From Philonthus cognatus (lineage: Eukaryota; Arthropoda; Insecta; Coleoptera; Staphylinidae): DNA of 64,000 nucleotides. Below the pieces are notes generated by a model. The model was given only the letters and a program-made list of their open reading frames with translations. It was not told the DNA's origin and ran no database searches. Each line of letters begins with the position of its first letter. The first letter of the stretch is position 1. This document shows positions 43,862 to 54,935 of the stretch, piece by piece. A program made the position numbers and the translations under genes. The DNA lies in the NCBI GenBank assembly GCA_932526585.2, contig OW052247.1, forward strand, positions 9,023,501-9,087,500, written 5' to 3'.

Positions 43862-44025
43862 ACGAGTGTTGTCCACTCCCAGACTAAGCATGAAGTAAAA
43901 TTTCGAGTTTAGAAAAGCCCCGCGTAGAAAATTTGTCGAGGGTCGCGCAGCGACCCGAGACAAATTTTCACGGGGCTTTTCTAAACTCGAAATTTTACTT
44001 CATGCGCTACGCGTATAAAACACTG
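43862..44025 (+). repeat. PAL hairpin, type A core
   Basis: Middle right module of F1 copy c. Confidence 0.88.
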
Positions 44026-44165
44026 ATTTAAAGTAAAGTTAAAAACGCACTGAAAACCAATCCAACTTCGATATTTTTTCAAAATTAGATGTATTCTTTC
44101 CTATCCATTCTGTAAACCTTCAGATATTCGTTGTTTTCTTGTAAAAAAAACTTCGTAAAAAAAAC

Positions 44166-44229
44166 TTCGATTTTCACGGGGCTTTTCTAAACTCGAAATT
44201 TTACTTCATGCGCCACGCGTATAAAACAG
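44166..44229 (+). repeat. PAL hairpin, right half only
   Basis: Remnant of an additional module in F1 copy c; the break lies at a short duplicated AAAAAAAACTTCG. Confidence 0.8.
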
Positions 44230-44541
44230 ATTTAAAATGAAGTTTAATAACACATATATCATCATTAATTATAATCATTATATAATCAGATATTTAGTCG
44301 GTAAATGAACATTTTTGTTAATAGAAACTGATGGAATAAAATATTACTGGTTGCAAATAATCGATTCAAATTTATTTTTAAAGGATTTGTATCCGTGATT
44401 CAAAAATGAGGATTGGAATCTTTGATTCGAATCATATTTCTCACTTACGAATCCTTTATTCGAGTATGCGTGATTCGAATCATATTAGGTGATTCGGATT
44501 CGTGATTCGAATCCTGTTATTGAGGATTTATCCCAGCTCTG

Positions 44542-45172
44542 TTATCCACCAGGAAGTTTTGTGTGGTAAGATACAACCCATCAGACATGTCATAAAAATA
44601 GTCACAAAAATTGTCAACTCTATTCGAGCAGCGCCTTTGCAGCACCGCCTTTTTAAGGCCTTATTGGAAAATTCTGATCCTGGTTTCATTCTACATATTA
44701 AAGTACGTTGGCTCAGTAAAGGCAAAGTTCTTGCAAGATTTGTAAATTTAATTGAAGAAATAAAAAATAATCTCAATACCAAAAATCAACATTTTGTTGA
44801 ACTATCAGACTGTTGTTGGCTGGTGGATTTGGCCTTCATCACAAACATAATAGAAAAATTGATTTATTTAAACTTGGAGCTGCAAGGAAAAGGCAAACAT
44901 TTAGCTAAAATGATGGGGTCTGTAAACTCGTTTAAAGCTAAACTGGTTTTGTGGATACTACATTTGCAGAAGATGTCACTCGTGCATTTCCCAAATATGG
45001 AAACAATGATAGGCGACGGTGACATTGACTTGTCATCATTTGTTATCAACCTTCAATTACTTCAATACCAGTTGGAAAAGCAATTTCAACGGTTTAATAT
45101 CATCGAGCCAATGGTCACCTTTTTTTAATCAATCCTTTTACTTGCCAAGTAAAAGTAACCGAAATAGCTTTA
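44542..45172 (+). pseudogene. hAT transposase relic, middle part
   Basis: Directly continues the N-terminal part: IHQEVLCGK, IKIVTKIVNSIRAAPLQHRL, GFILHIKVRWLSKGKVLARF, all characteristic of the ZBED5/GTF2IRD2-like hAT core. The long frame (to 45128) ends just before INPFTCQVKVTEIAL in another frame. Mariner copy 2 is inserted directly after it. Confidence 0.85.
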
Positions 45173-46870
45173 TAAACAAGGTGGCCAGAAAAGGTGTGAT
45201 AATCTTTAGGTAGAGTTGATTAATTTCAAGCAGAAAATTTAAGTAAAAAAATATTGTATTGTGGCGTATAACTCCTCACGAGCCAATTTAAAGAAATGTA
45301 AATTTGGCAACAATGGATCAAACAAGTGTTTAATTTAATAATAATCATAAATTTAACAAATCTACAAAAATTAATATTTGAAGTATACATCAATAATGAA
45401 AGATTAAAGTAAATGTTCAAATTGATAACCATCCGTTTCTAAGCAGATCTGGAGCCGTTGTGGGATAGAATTAATTACTCGGAGCAACATCTCTTCAGTA
45501 ATTAATTCCACTGCAACACGAATTCTATTCATGACGTCTACATTGTCCACTGGAGGTGTTGCATACACCTTTTCTTTTAAAAATCCCCAAACGAAAAAAT
45601 CAAGTGGATTCATATCCGGCGACCTTGCTGGCCATAGTATGGGTCCATTGCGCCCAATCCATCTATTTGGAAAATGTTCGTCCAACCATTCTCTTGAAAT
45701 TCTTGCTGTATGAGGTGGTGCACCATCATGCATGTACAGCATGTTGTTTACTAAATTTAGTGGAACATTCTCCAAAACTTTTTCTAAAATATTTACATAA
45801 TTTAAGGCATTTAATCTTTGATGAATAAAAAAAGGCCCAATTACACGTAAATTTAGAATACCAAGCCAGACGTTAACTGAAAATTTCCTTTGATGTCCCA
45901 TTTCTCTAACCGCCCGAGGATTTTCTTCTGCCGAAAAGTGATAATTATGACAATTAAATACCCCATCTCTAGTGAATGTATATTCATCACTCCAAAGAAT
46001 TTTAAATAAAAAATTTGGTTCTTCCCGAATTTGGTCTAAAGTCCTGTCACAAAACATACGTCTACGCTCGTTATCATTTTCATACAGTGGTTGAACTTTT
46101 CTTGCATGAAATGGACGCATTTGATTTTCTTTCAATACTGCATGGACTGTTGTTTTACTAGGGACATTTAACTGTTGAGCTATTTGTCTCGTACTAATAT
46201 TGGGATCTTCTTGAACTGCATTCAATATCTGTTCTTCTAGGTGAACAGTGCGACGTTCCCTAGGTCTCCCTTCATCTATGTTATTATAAACGAACGACCC
46301 AAAAGTACGTAGCCTTTGGTCTAATTTTCTAAACGTATTTACGCAGGGCTGTTGGCGATTTGGATATCTTCTTTGGTACTCATCTTTGGCACTAGTTGCA
46401 TTACCATTGCAGAATCCAAATATCATGTACATATCTGCATACTCGTTGAATGTGTACATCTTCAAAAAGTATGATGAACTTATACAAACTTACACAAATA
46501 AATTATGACAAGTATATGTCAAAGTCAAGTGAACTTTAATAAGGTTATATATGAAAATACATAGTTGCCAGGTCTATTTTTATTTAAAAAATGCTTCTGA
46601 AGAAGTTATTAATTTGTTAAAGTTTCCAATTTATTTATCACCTATGTCATTTAAATTTTACAAATGTGTAATTGATTGTAAGTTCTATTGATTTTTTCCA
46701 AAATAATAGAAAATAACACTAATTTCCAGAGATACGTTTAATATTTTAACGACCTCGTGAGATGTTACGAGGAAGAATACAATATTTTTTTTATTTAGAT
46801 TTTTTATCCAAAATTAATCAACGAATCACACTACCTGAAGATTATCACACCTTTTCTGGCCACCTTGTAT
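45173..46870 (-). mobile_element. DD41D mariner, complete copy 2
   Basis: Inverted ends ACAAGGTGGCCAGAAAAGGT (starting about 45177) and its complement (ending about 46867) extend with indels to about 110 bp. TA lies next to both ends (45171-45172 or 45173-45174; 46869-46870). It sits inside the hAT relic, whose coding resumes at about 46871. Confidence 0.85.
45404..46465 (-). CDS. Mariner-type transposase, DD41D
   Basis: An uninterrupted 353-residue frame. The N-terminal part has DNA-binding helices (STRQIAQQLNVPSKTTVHAV, 91-110). The catalytic aspartates are Asp160 (LWSDEYTF), Asp247 (MHDGAPPH) and Asp289 (SPDMNPLDF), with 41 residues between the last two as in copy 1. It shares WIGRNGPILWPARSPD and the N-terminal GFCNGNAT with copy 1 but is clearly divergent, and its terminal repeats are unrelated to those of copy 1. 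Intact gene with both ends present. Confidence 0.9.
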   Translation of the reverse strand: MKMYTFNEYADMYMIFGFCNGNATSAKDEYQRRYPNRQQPCVNTFRKLDQRLRTFGSFVYNNIDEGRPRERRTVHLEEQILNAVQEDPNISTRQIAQQLNVPSKTTVHAVLKENQMRPFHARKVQPLYENDNERRRMFCDRTLDQIREEPNFLFKILWSDEYTFTRDGVFNCHNYHFSAEENPRAVREMGHQRKFSVNVWLGILNLRVIGPFFIHQRLNALNYVNILEKVLENVPLNLVNNMLYMHDGAPPHTARISREWLDEHFPNRWIGRNGPILWPARSPDMNPLDFFVWGFLKEKVYATPPVDNVDVMNRIRVAVELITEEMLLRVINSIPQRLQICLETDGYQFEHLL

Positions 46871-47204
46871 TGCAGAGCTTATTCAAGTAAAGGTAGAAGA
46901 ATTGAAGCTAGAAATGTTGGACCTTCAGAACAACATTGTCTTGAAATCCGATGTATTAGATGAGAACTTGCGGAATGTAGTTGACAGAAACAAATTTCCA
47001 TTCTTAAAAAGAGTAGCATACTCTCACGCTCTCACATACTTCTGTGAATCATTGTTTTCAACCATGAATATCATAAAATCAAAGTACAGATCTCGACTTA
47101 CAGATGAACATCTTGATGATTGCTTACGAGCAGGAATATCATCATACTCTCCTAATTACGAAGCAATTGACAATGAAATGCAATGTCAACGATCATATTG
47201 ACTT
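46871..47204 (+). pseudogene. hAT transposase relic, C-terminal dimerisation domain
   Basis: AELIQVKVEELKLEML continues the gene, then FLKRVAYSHALTYFCESLFS, TMNIIKSKYRSRLTDEHLDD and the stop at 47201. CES-FS-MN--KSKYRSRLTDEHL is the hAT C-terminal (Dimer_Tnp_hAT) signature. Confidence 0.85.
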
Positions 47205-47489
47205 AGAGTTTTTTTTTTATAAAGAATTTTTATACTATTATTTACTACTTATTATTTATTTTACATAAAAATATAAACCTTAATTTATATTTCTTATTAT
47301 TATAATTTTGGAATTAAATATTTATTATGTGCATTATAATCCAACTATAAATTTACAAAAGAAAAAAAAAGGGACCCGCATTCTAGAATGCGCTCTTGAG
47401 TGCAGAAAGGTTGGGGACTCTTGGGTTAGTGAACTATAGCTTGTTGAAGTTGTTGAAGAGAACTGTTCAAAATTATAAGGAGGCCGCTT

Positions 47490-47770
47490 GATTTGTTTTC
47501 CTGTCACTTGTAAGTTAACCTAACTGGTAAATGGGATTATTTTAAACATGCCTTTAACGTTTACCAATGTAGCAGATATTATTTTTTTTAAATATTCCGA
47601 TGTGGGAAACGCCGATGATATTCCAGCACGGCAGCTCTAGCATTACCATTATAAAAGCCGTAATCAATATGAATATCTGCATATTCTTCGTTGGTAATTG
47701 CTAAAGGCATGATTAAAGTAATCACATTTACCATTTAGGTTAACTTACAAGTGACAGCAAAACAAATAAT
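47490..47770 (-). pseudogene. Internally deleted mariner-like element, copy 1
   Basis: Inverted ends GTCACTTGTAAGTTAACCTA (left from 47503, right ending 47756). A minus-strand frame from about 47711 reads MPLAITNEEYADIHIDYGFY then NGNARAAVLEYHRRFP, the N-terminus of a mariner transposase, and is then lost. The inverted repeat includes the start-codon region on both sides (CATGCCTTTA at 47548-47557). Confidence 0.65.
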
Positions 47771-47951
47771 TGCGAAGGAATGGTTTCCAAAGTGCATTAT
47801 AATCCAACTATAAATTTACAAAAGAAAAAAAAGGGCCCGCCACTCGACCGGCATTCTAGAATGCCCTTGAGTGCAGAAAGGTTAGGGACTCTTGGGTTAG
47901 TGAGCTATAGCTTGTTGAAGAGAACTGTTCAAAATTATAAGGAGGCCGCTT

Positions 47952-48232
47952 GATTTGTTTTCCTGTCACTTGTAAGTTGACCTAACTGGTAAATGGGATT
48001 ATTTTAAACATGCCTTTAACGTTTACCAATGAAGCAGATATTATTTTTTTTTACATATTCCGATGTGGGAAACGCCGATGATATTCCAGCACGGCAGCTC
48101 TAGTATTACCATTATAAAAGCCGTAATCAATATGAATATCTGCATATTCTTCGTTGGTAATTGCTAAAGGCATGTTTAAAGTAATCACATTTACCATTTA
48201 GGTTAACTTACAAGTGACAGCAAAACATATAA
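47952..48232 (-). pseudogene. Internally deleted mariner-like element, copy 2
   Basis: Duplicate of 47490-47770 within the second tandem unit. Confidence 0.65.
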
Positions 48233-48256
48233 TTGCGAAGGAATGGTTTCCAAAGC

Positions 48257-48820
48257 CTACTCCTTACAATTTTAAACAGTTTTTTTCAACAGCATCATTC
48301 ACTAACCTTTCCGAATCGAACCTAAGTTGATATAATTTTTTTTGCTTAAAATGACCTGAGTAATACACCCCTAAAGTTTGGCAAATTCCTCCCGGGATAC
48401 CCTCAATTTGGAAATATTTTTGTAGTAGTATGAGTTTAAATTTTGTTATGATTTTTTTTTCAATTCATTGCCCTTATAAAATGTATTATTGCAATATTAA
48501 GTTTGAGATTCCGCTAATAAATTAAATTAAATTTAACTTCTGTTAAATATAATTAATATAATAATATTGCATAATATCGTATGTCTAATAAAAAAAAAAA
48601 AACTCTAGAGTGGCATGATTTAATCTTTTTTTTAAATTTAAGTTGGCTACACGCTTTAGGAATTGACATATAAAACGTCAGACATAATAATTATAATATA
48701 TAATTTCAGAGTTGCCAACCTACAATATTTTCCATGGCACTCTAGAGGTTTTTTTAATCGAACATACGGTATATTACAATCATTAAATTAGTGTTTTATT
48801 ATTTCAAACTTGATTCAATA
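48257..48820. other. AT-rich non-coding DNA
   Basis: A short inverted repeat is seen: TAAAAAAAAAAAAACTCTAG (48590-48608) against CTCTAGAGGTTTTTTTAATC (48741-48760), with ATAATATCGTATGTCTAATA against GAACATACGGTATATTACAA outside. This is probably another MITE of about 200 bp. Confidence 0.5.
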
Positions 48821-51556
48821 TACAGGGTGGGCCACGAATAGCGCCCACTAAAAGTTGTCGGGGTTCCTGCCAGAGGAAAAATTTGAAAAAATTCTACATT
48901 GCACGGTTGAATGCGATCACCTCCTGGAAAATATTTCGACTTTCTATCACTTCCGGTTGTACCAGAAATGGCTACCAACTTTGTTATTTTAAATGGAACA
49001 TCCTATATATTATTTTTTTTTTTAGATTCCCCGTTCAATTGTCTACCCTCTCATATCAATTTATGTCCACTTAACTCTTACAGTTTTTGAGTTAAAAATT
49101 TATTTGTCAAATATTGACCTCAAATAGACGTTTTGAAAAATGCCTATAACTTCTAGTGGGGACAAGATAGACAGACGAGCGGCATCTTGAATTGTTACTT
49201 ATAGATCCCTCTAGAATTGAAAAAATTGACATCTGTCAATTTTGACAATAGGTATTTCAAAAATGTCAATATTTCAGTGCCCACTTAAAAACATCATAAT
49301 TCAATGTTTTCAAATGGAATGACCAATATTTTATCTCATATGGTGATTGGCAAGACAATTTGCAACATAAAAGTATTATGTCTCCCCATATCTAGAGCAA
49401 GTAGTTTTTGAGTTATTTCGAAATTTCTTTCCTCCCAGAATGCTTGCACAATTGAATAATTCCTGTACTATTCACACGTGCACCATAGTAGGCTACTGTC
49501 AATATTCGCTGAACCGAATCTGTCAATATTTTTGAACGCTCCGTTCGAGTAATATTAAAATGAATAAGTATACCAATCAAGAAATGATGAATTTATTCGT
49601 CATACATGGTTAGTGCGACAGAATTGTTGAGGGAACTTGTAGAATTTTCAACAAAACTTACCCACACTTACCGCCGATTGATAGAAGAAAATTTAGAAGA
49701 CTGGAGTCAAATTTTGTACAATTTGGAAAACTAAACGCAGAAAAAAATCAACCAAAGCCAATAACGCAGAACGAGGAAGTTTAAGTGCATGTTTTGGCTT
49801 ATTTTCAAGCAAATCCACGCGCATCCACCCGTAGTTGCCAGGAGGATTTGGGAGTAAGCAGAACATCACTGCGAAGAATTTTGAAAATATATCGTATACA
49901 TAATTATAAATTTAATTTGTTGCAAGAATTATTTCCTCAAGATGCAGTGAACAGGATTGATTTTTGTGAGTTTTTGTTGGTTAAAAATCAAGATGACAAT
50001 GACTTTTTAAAAAAAATTATTTGGACCGACGAATCAAATTTCTCTCGTGAAGGTATTTTCAATAGAAAAAACAATCACATGTGGTCAACTGAAAATCCAC
50101 ATGCAACGCTTGTACATAAATTCCAACACAAATTTAGTTTCAACGTATTTTGCCTTTTGATGGACACGCGTGTTACTTTTTATTTGTACCACGAAAGATT
50201 AAATAGTGGTAGATATTTACAAATTTTAAGAAATTTTGTAGAGAATTTTTTGGATGAGCTTCCTTTGAATTTAAGGATAAGTTCATGATATCAGCTCGAT
50301 GGAGCCCCAGCTCATTGCACACACGAAATATCGCAGCAACTGACGAATATGTTCGAAGATAGATGGATTCGAAGGTTAGGTCCGTGGAACTGGCCCGCTA
50401 GATCTCCAGATCTTACTCCACTCGACTTTTTTCTTTGGGGTCGTATAAATAATAAAGTTTATGCCACTGTCGTCAATACCCGAGAAGAATTGGAAGCAAG
50501 GGTGCGAGCTGCATTCGCGGAATTAAGTGCAGAAGAAATTAGGCGAGCAACAACAGAGGGTGTCACAACACGTGCTGCACAGTGCTTATACGTTAATGGT
50601 CAGCATTTCGAACAATTGTTATAATTTTTTTTCTGTTCTTGCATTTAATTATTCGTTTAAAAATTACTTTATTTCAATCTTCTTGCTTTTGTTTTGTTTG
50701 TAAGTTGTAAGTGTGGATAAGTTTCGTTGAAACAACAATTCTGTCGCACTAGCCATATATGACGAATAAATTCATAATTTCTCGATTGCTACACTTATTT
50801 ATTATAATATTACTCGAAGTGTTCAAAAATATTGACACGTTGGAAACGAATTTTTCTAGATTCGGTTCAGTGAATATTGACAGTAGCCTAGTATGGTGCA
50901 TGTGTGAATTGTACAGGAATTATTCAATTGTGCAAACATTCTGGGAGGAAAGACATTTCGAAAGAACTCAAAAACTCTTTGCTCTAGATATAGGGAGACA
51001 TAATACTTTTATGTTGCAAATTGTCTTTCCAATCACCACATGAGATAAAATATTGGTCATTCCATTTGAAAACATTGAATTATGATGTTTTTAAGTGGGC
51101 ACTGAAATATTGACATTTTTGAAATACCTTTTGTCAAAATTGACAGATGTCAATTTTTTCAATTCTAGAGGGATCTATAAGTAACAATTCAAGATGCCGG
51201 TCGTCTGTCTATCTTGTCCCTACTAGAAGTTATAGGCATTTTTCAAAACGTCTATTTGAGGTCAATATTTGACAAATAAATTTTTAACTCAAAAACTGTA
51301 AGAGTTAAGTGGACATAAATTCATATGAGAGGGTTGACAATTGAACGGGGAATCTAAAAATAATTAATATATAGGATGTTCCATTTAGAATAACAAAGTT
51401 GGTAGCCATTTCCGGTACAACCGGAAGTGATAGAAAGTCGAAATATTTTCCATGAGGTGATCGCATTCAACCGTGCAATGTAGAATTTTTTCAAATTTTT
51501 CCTCTGTCAGGAACCCCGAAAACTTTTAATGGGCGTTATTCGTGGCCCACCCTGTA
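48821..51556 (+). mobile_element. DD41D mariner copy 3 with about 830-bp inverted repeats
   Basis: Ends are TACAGGGTGGGCCACGAATA and its complement, with TA target at both. The left (48821 to about 49640) and right (about 50725 to 51556) arms are inverted copies over roughly 830 bp with few mismatches. The right arm even contains the inverted first 25 or so codons of the transposase. Only about 1.1 kb of unique sequence lies between. Confidence 0.9.
49560..50624 (+). pseudogene. Mariner-type transposase, DD41D, three stops
   Basis: From ATG 49560 a single frame of 355 codons runs to 50624, with in-frame stops TAG 49611-49613, TAA 49782-49784 and TGA 50286-50288 and no frameshift. Motifs are HVLAYFQANPRASTR, IIWTDESNFSREG (first Asp), LDGAPAH (second Asp) and ARSPDLTPLDFFLWG (third Asp), with 41 residues between the last two catalytic Asp. 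It is otherwise well preserved, so inactivation is fairly recent. Confidence 0.88.
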
Positions 51557-52020
51557 TTTTTATAAACCTGTTAAAATTTCATAATATTTACTGGGTTAGT
51601 TTAAAGATCAAGGATTTCAGTTTAAATTTAAAGAATCTTGGGTTTATAGAGCATTTTGTTATTTTTCCTTTTTTTTTTTCTTATAGATCTATCAACTCAT
51701 TTTTTCCTTAAAAAATTTCAAATTTGCCTAATTAATTATCTAAAACAAGTTAAGATATTTCAGTTTAAATTGTATTAGAACAAAATTTGTTTATTTCTAT
51801 ATTCATGTCGTAAATAGTTTTGTTTAAAAAATCATTTGGTTTTTGACCATATTTCTAACCATATATTCTTTTTTATTAAAAAAATTTCTAGTTAATTAAT
51901 TTAATTTTTTATTGCAATTGGTCAAAGTTTTCTTTATCTCTGTGTAAATTCAGCAAATTTTATGTTGATTGAATTAATAAATATACAAATATTTTAAAGA
52001 AATCTTGAATGCTTACAAAA
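51557..52020. other. AT-rich non-coding DNA
   Basis: Low-complexity AT sequence without recognised features. Confidence 0.4.
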
Positions 52021-52332
52021 CAGAGCTGGGATGAATCCTCAAAAACAGGATTCGAATCACGAATCCAAATCACCTAATATGATTCGCATCACGAATACTC
52101 GAATATAGGATTCGTAAGTGAAAAATATGATTCGAATCAAAGATTCGAATCCTCATTTTTGAATCACGGATACAAATCCTTTAAAAATAAATTTGAATCT
52201 ATTATTTGTAAACAGTAATATTTTATTCCATCAATTTCTATTAACCAAAATGTTCATTTAGCGACTAAATATCTGATTATATAATGATTTTAATAAATGA
52301 TGATATATGTGTTATTGAACTTCATTTTAAAT

Positions 52333-52460
52333 CTGTTTTATACGCGTGGCGCATGAAGTAAAATTTCGAGTTTAGAGAAGCCCCGTGAAAACTTTCTACG
52401 CGGGGATTTCTAAACTCGAAATTTTACTTCATGCTTGGTCTGGGAATGGACAACACTCGT
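52333..52460 (-). repeat. PAL hairpin, core deleted
   Basis: Outer left module of F1 copy d. Confidence 0.85.
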
Positions 52461-52706
52461 TCTTAGAAGTTTCAAATTAAAGGATCACTCTAGATTACTA
52501 AGTTTATTACCATTTTACAAAGGCTACAGCTCGAAGGACCAATCATGGTCTTCGGAGACCGAAGGACTACAGGGAATCGAAGTTTATTTACAAGAAAACA
52601 ACGAATATCTGAAGGTTTACAGCATGGATAGGAAAGAAAACATCAAATTTTTAAAAAATATCGAAGTTGGGCTGATTTTCAGTGCGTTTTTAACTTCACT
52701 TTAAAT

Positions 52707-52860
52707 CAGTGTTTTATACGCGTGGCGCATGAAGTAAAATTTCGAGTTTAGAAAAGCCCCGTGAAAATTTGTCTCGGGTCGCTGCGCGACCCTCGACAAA
52801 TTTTCTACGCGGGGCTTTTCTAAACTCGAAATTTTACTTCATGCTTAGTCTGGGAGTGGA
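52707..52860 (-). repeat. PAL hairpin, type A core
   Basis: Inner left module of F1 copy d; joins S2 as in copy b. Confidence 0.88.
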
Positions 52861-53134
52861 CCGTCAAGATTTTCTAAATGTCCAGATTTTCAATATTTCT
52901 AGATTTATGTCGATTTATTCACAGTTTGTTATTGTATTACATGCAACTTTAATATTGAATAAAAACGTTTCTTTTAGGAATAGAATATTCACCCATTAAG
53001 AGCCGAGCAAATTATGAAGTTAACTCAAAAAGTTAATTTTAGGTAAAATGTTGCATCTTTTTCTATGATTTCAATGAATGATTTATTATATTACGTACGT
53101 CGATTTTTTTAAAGAGTTAAATTTAAAATTCAAA

Positions 53135-53296
53135 TGAGTGTTGTCCACTCCCAGACTAAGCATGAAGTAAAATTTCGAGTTTAGAAAAGCCCCGCGTAAA
53201 AAATTTGTCGAGGGTCGCGCAGCGACCCGAGACAAATTTTCGCGGGGCTTTTCTAAACTCGAAATTTTACTTCATGTGCCACGCGTATTAAAAACT
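53135..53296 (+). repeat. PAL hairpin, type A core
   Basis: Inner right module of F1 copy d. Confidence 0.88.
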
Positions 53297-53543
53297 GATT
53301 CAAAGTGAAGTTAAAAATGCACTGAAAACCAACCCAACTTCGATATTGTTTTAAAATCAGATGGTTTCTTTCCTATCCATGCTGTAAACCTTCAGATATT
53401 CGTTGTTTTCTTGTAAAAAAACTTCGATTCCCTGTAGTTTTTCGGTCTCCGAAGACCATGGTTGGTCCTTCGAGCTGTAGCCTTTGTAAAATGGTAATAA
53501 ACTTAGTAATCTAGAGTGATCCTTCAATTTGAAACTTCTAAGA

Positions 53544-53676
53544 ACGAGTGTTGTCCACTCCCAGACTAAGCATGAAGTAAAATTTCGAGTTTAGAAAAGC
53601 CCCGCGTAGAAAATTTTTTCGCGGGGCTTTTCTAAACTCGAAATTTTACTTTATGTGCCACGCGTATAAAACACTG
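53544..53676 (+). repeat. PAL hairpin, core deleted
   Basis: Middle right module of F1 copy d. Confidence 0.86.
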
Positions 53677-53922
53677 ATTTAAAGTGAAATTAAAAATGCA
53701 CTGAAAACCAACCCAAGTTCGATATTTTTTCAAAATCAGATGTTTTCTTTAGTATCCATGCTGTAAACCTTCAGATATTCATTGTTTTCTTGTAAAAAAA
53801 CTTCGATATTCTGTAGTTCTTCGGTCTCCGAAGACAATGGTTGGTCCTTCTAGCTGTAGCCTTTGTAAAATGGTAATAAACTTAGCAATCTAGAGTGATC
53901 CTTCAATTTGAAACTTCTAAAA

Positions 53923-54086
53923 ACGAGTGTTGTCCACTCCCAGACTAAGCATGAAGTAAAATTTCGAGTTTAGAAAAGCCCCGCGTAGAAAATTTTTCGA
54001 GGGTCGCGCAGCGACCCGAGACAAATTTTCACGGGGCTTTTCTAAACTCGAAATTTTACTTCATGCGCCACGCGTATAAAACACTG
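53923..54086 (+). repeat. PAL hairpin, type A core
   Basis: Outer right module of F1 copy d. Confidence 0.88.
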
Positions 54087-54782
54087 ATTTCAAGTGAAGT
54101 TAAAAATATACTATTATCGTTGGATATTTTTCATGGTTAAGTAACCAAATATGCATTCACAAATATTTGAATTATTCGAAAATTTAAAAATTCAAATATG
54201 AATAATTTAGTGATTTAAATATTCATATTAGAATATAAAACTATTTAAATTAATCGAATTCGAATCCCAGCCTTAATAGCGATGATTCGAATTAATTAGG
54301 AGGATTTGAATCCGTGTATGAGGATTCGAATCCTTTTATAAGGATTCGATTCCTTTTATAAGGACTCGAATCGTTTTATAAGAATTCGAATCCTTTTAAA
54401 AAATGTAACGAATCCGGATCACGAATCCGTTTTCACTAAAGTATTCGAATACCTCTTTTGAATCCTCTAAAAGGATTCGAATCCGGGAATCGAATCCTGA
54501 ATAATTCGAATCCTGCCCAGCTCTGTTACAAAATATTACACTTAATTTAATAAAATAAAATTGAAATATTCTTTAAAGAAGGTTACAGTTAAATATTTAA
54601 ATTTTTTGAATTTTTATGAATTTTACCCCAATAAAAAATGTATACATTAAAAGTTGAAAAAAAATGTGGTTGTTCTAAATCTAAACACAAATAGTAGGTA
54701 TTTTTATTAAAAAAATCATCAAATCGATTTTAACTTTAAATTGTGAAATGAGGAAAACTTCATATTTAACGTTACTATTTAC

Positions 54783-54935
54783 TTAGCAAGGGATTGCATT
54801 TCTTGATTGGGCATGAAGTAAATATTTTCCAATATTTAGAAAAGCCTGAACATTTGGATTGGACCAATCCAAATTTTCAGGCCTTTCTAAACTCGAAATA
54901 GTTAATATATATATGCTAGGCGTATTAAACACTGA
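54783..54935 (+). repeat. PAL hairpin, old degenerate copy
   Basis: Core TGGATTGGACCAATCCA; both arms strongly mutated. Confidence 0.6.

Larger units (their letters stand above)
42140..44541 (-). mobile_element. F1 foldback element, copy c (8-bp TSD)
   Basis: Inserted in the hAT transposase relic with duplication TTAGCCAC / TTATCCAC (42132-42139 and 44542-44549; one mismatch). It runs opposite to copy b, with the same PAL, S1, PAL, S2, PAL, S1, PAL order. A further partial S1 plus truncated PAL (44026-44229) lies on the right side. Confidence 0.87.
47329..48256. repeat. Tandem duplication, 463-bp unit
   Basis: Units about 47331-47793 and 47794-48256 are nearly identical, joined at TGGTTTCCAAAG|TGCATTATAATC. 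Each unit contains a hAT-type 3' terminus (GAGTGCAGAAAGGTTRGGGA) and an internally deleted mariner-like element. Confidence 0.85.
52021..54525 (+). mobile_element. F1 foldback element, copy d (8-bp TSD), extra module
   Basis: Perfect duplication TTACAAAA (52013-52020 and 54526-54533). The left side has two PAL and one S1; the right side has three PAL and two inverted S1 copies (53297-53543 and 53677-53922). The right half thus carries one extra PAL-S1 module compared with copy b. Confidence 0.9.

Noticed and set aside
26825..53000. Recurring frames starting MSRVA-RPST-FLRGAFLNSK (26825, 43284, 52769)
   Set aside because: They are translations of the PAL core and arm and simply recur with that repeat; no sign of a protein.
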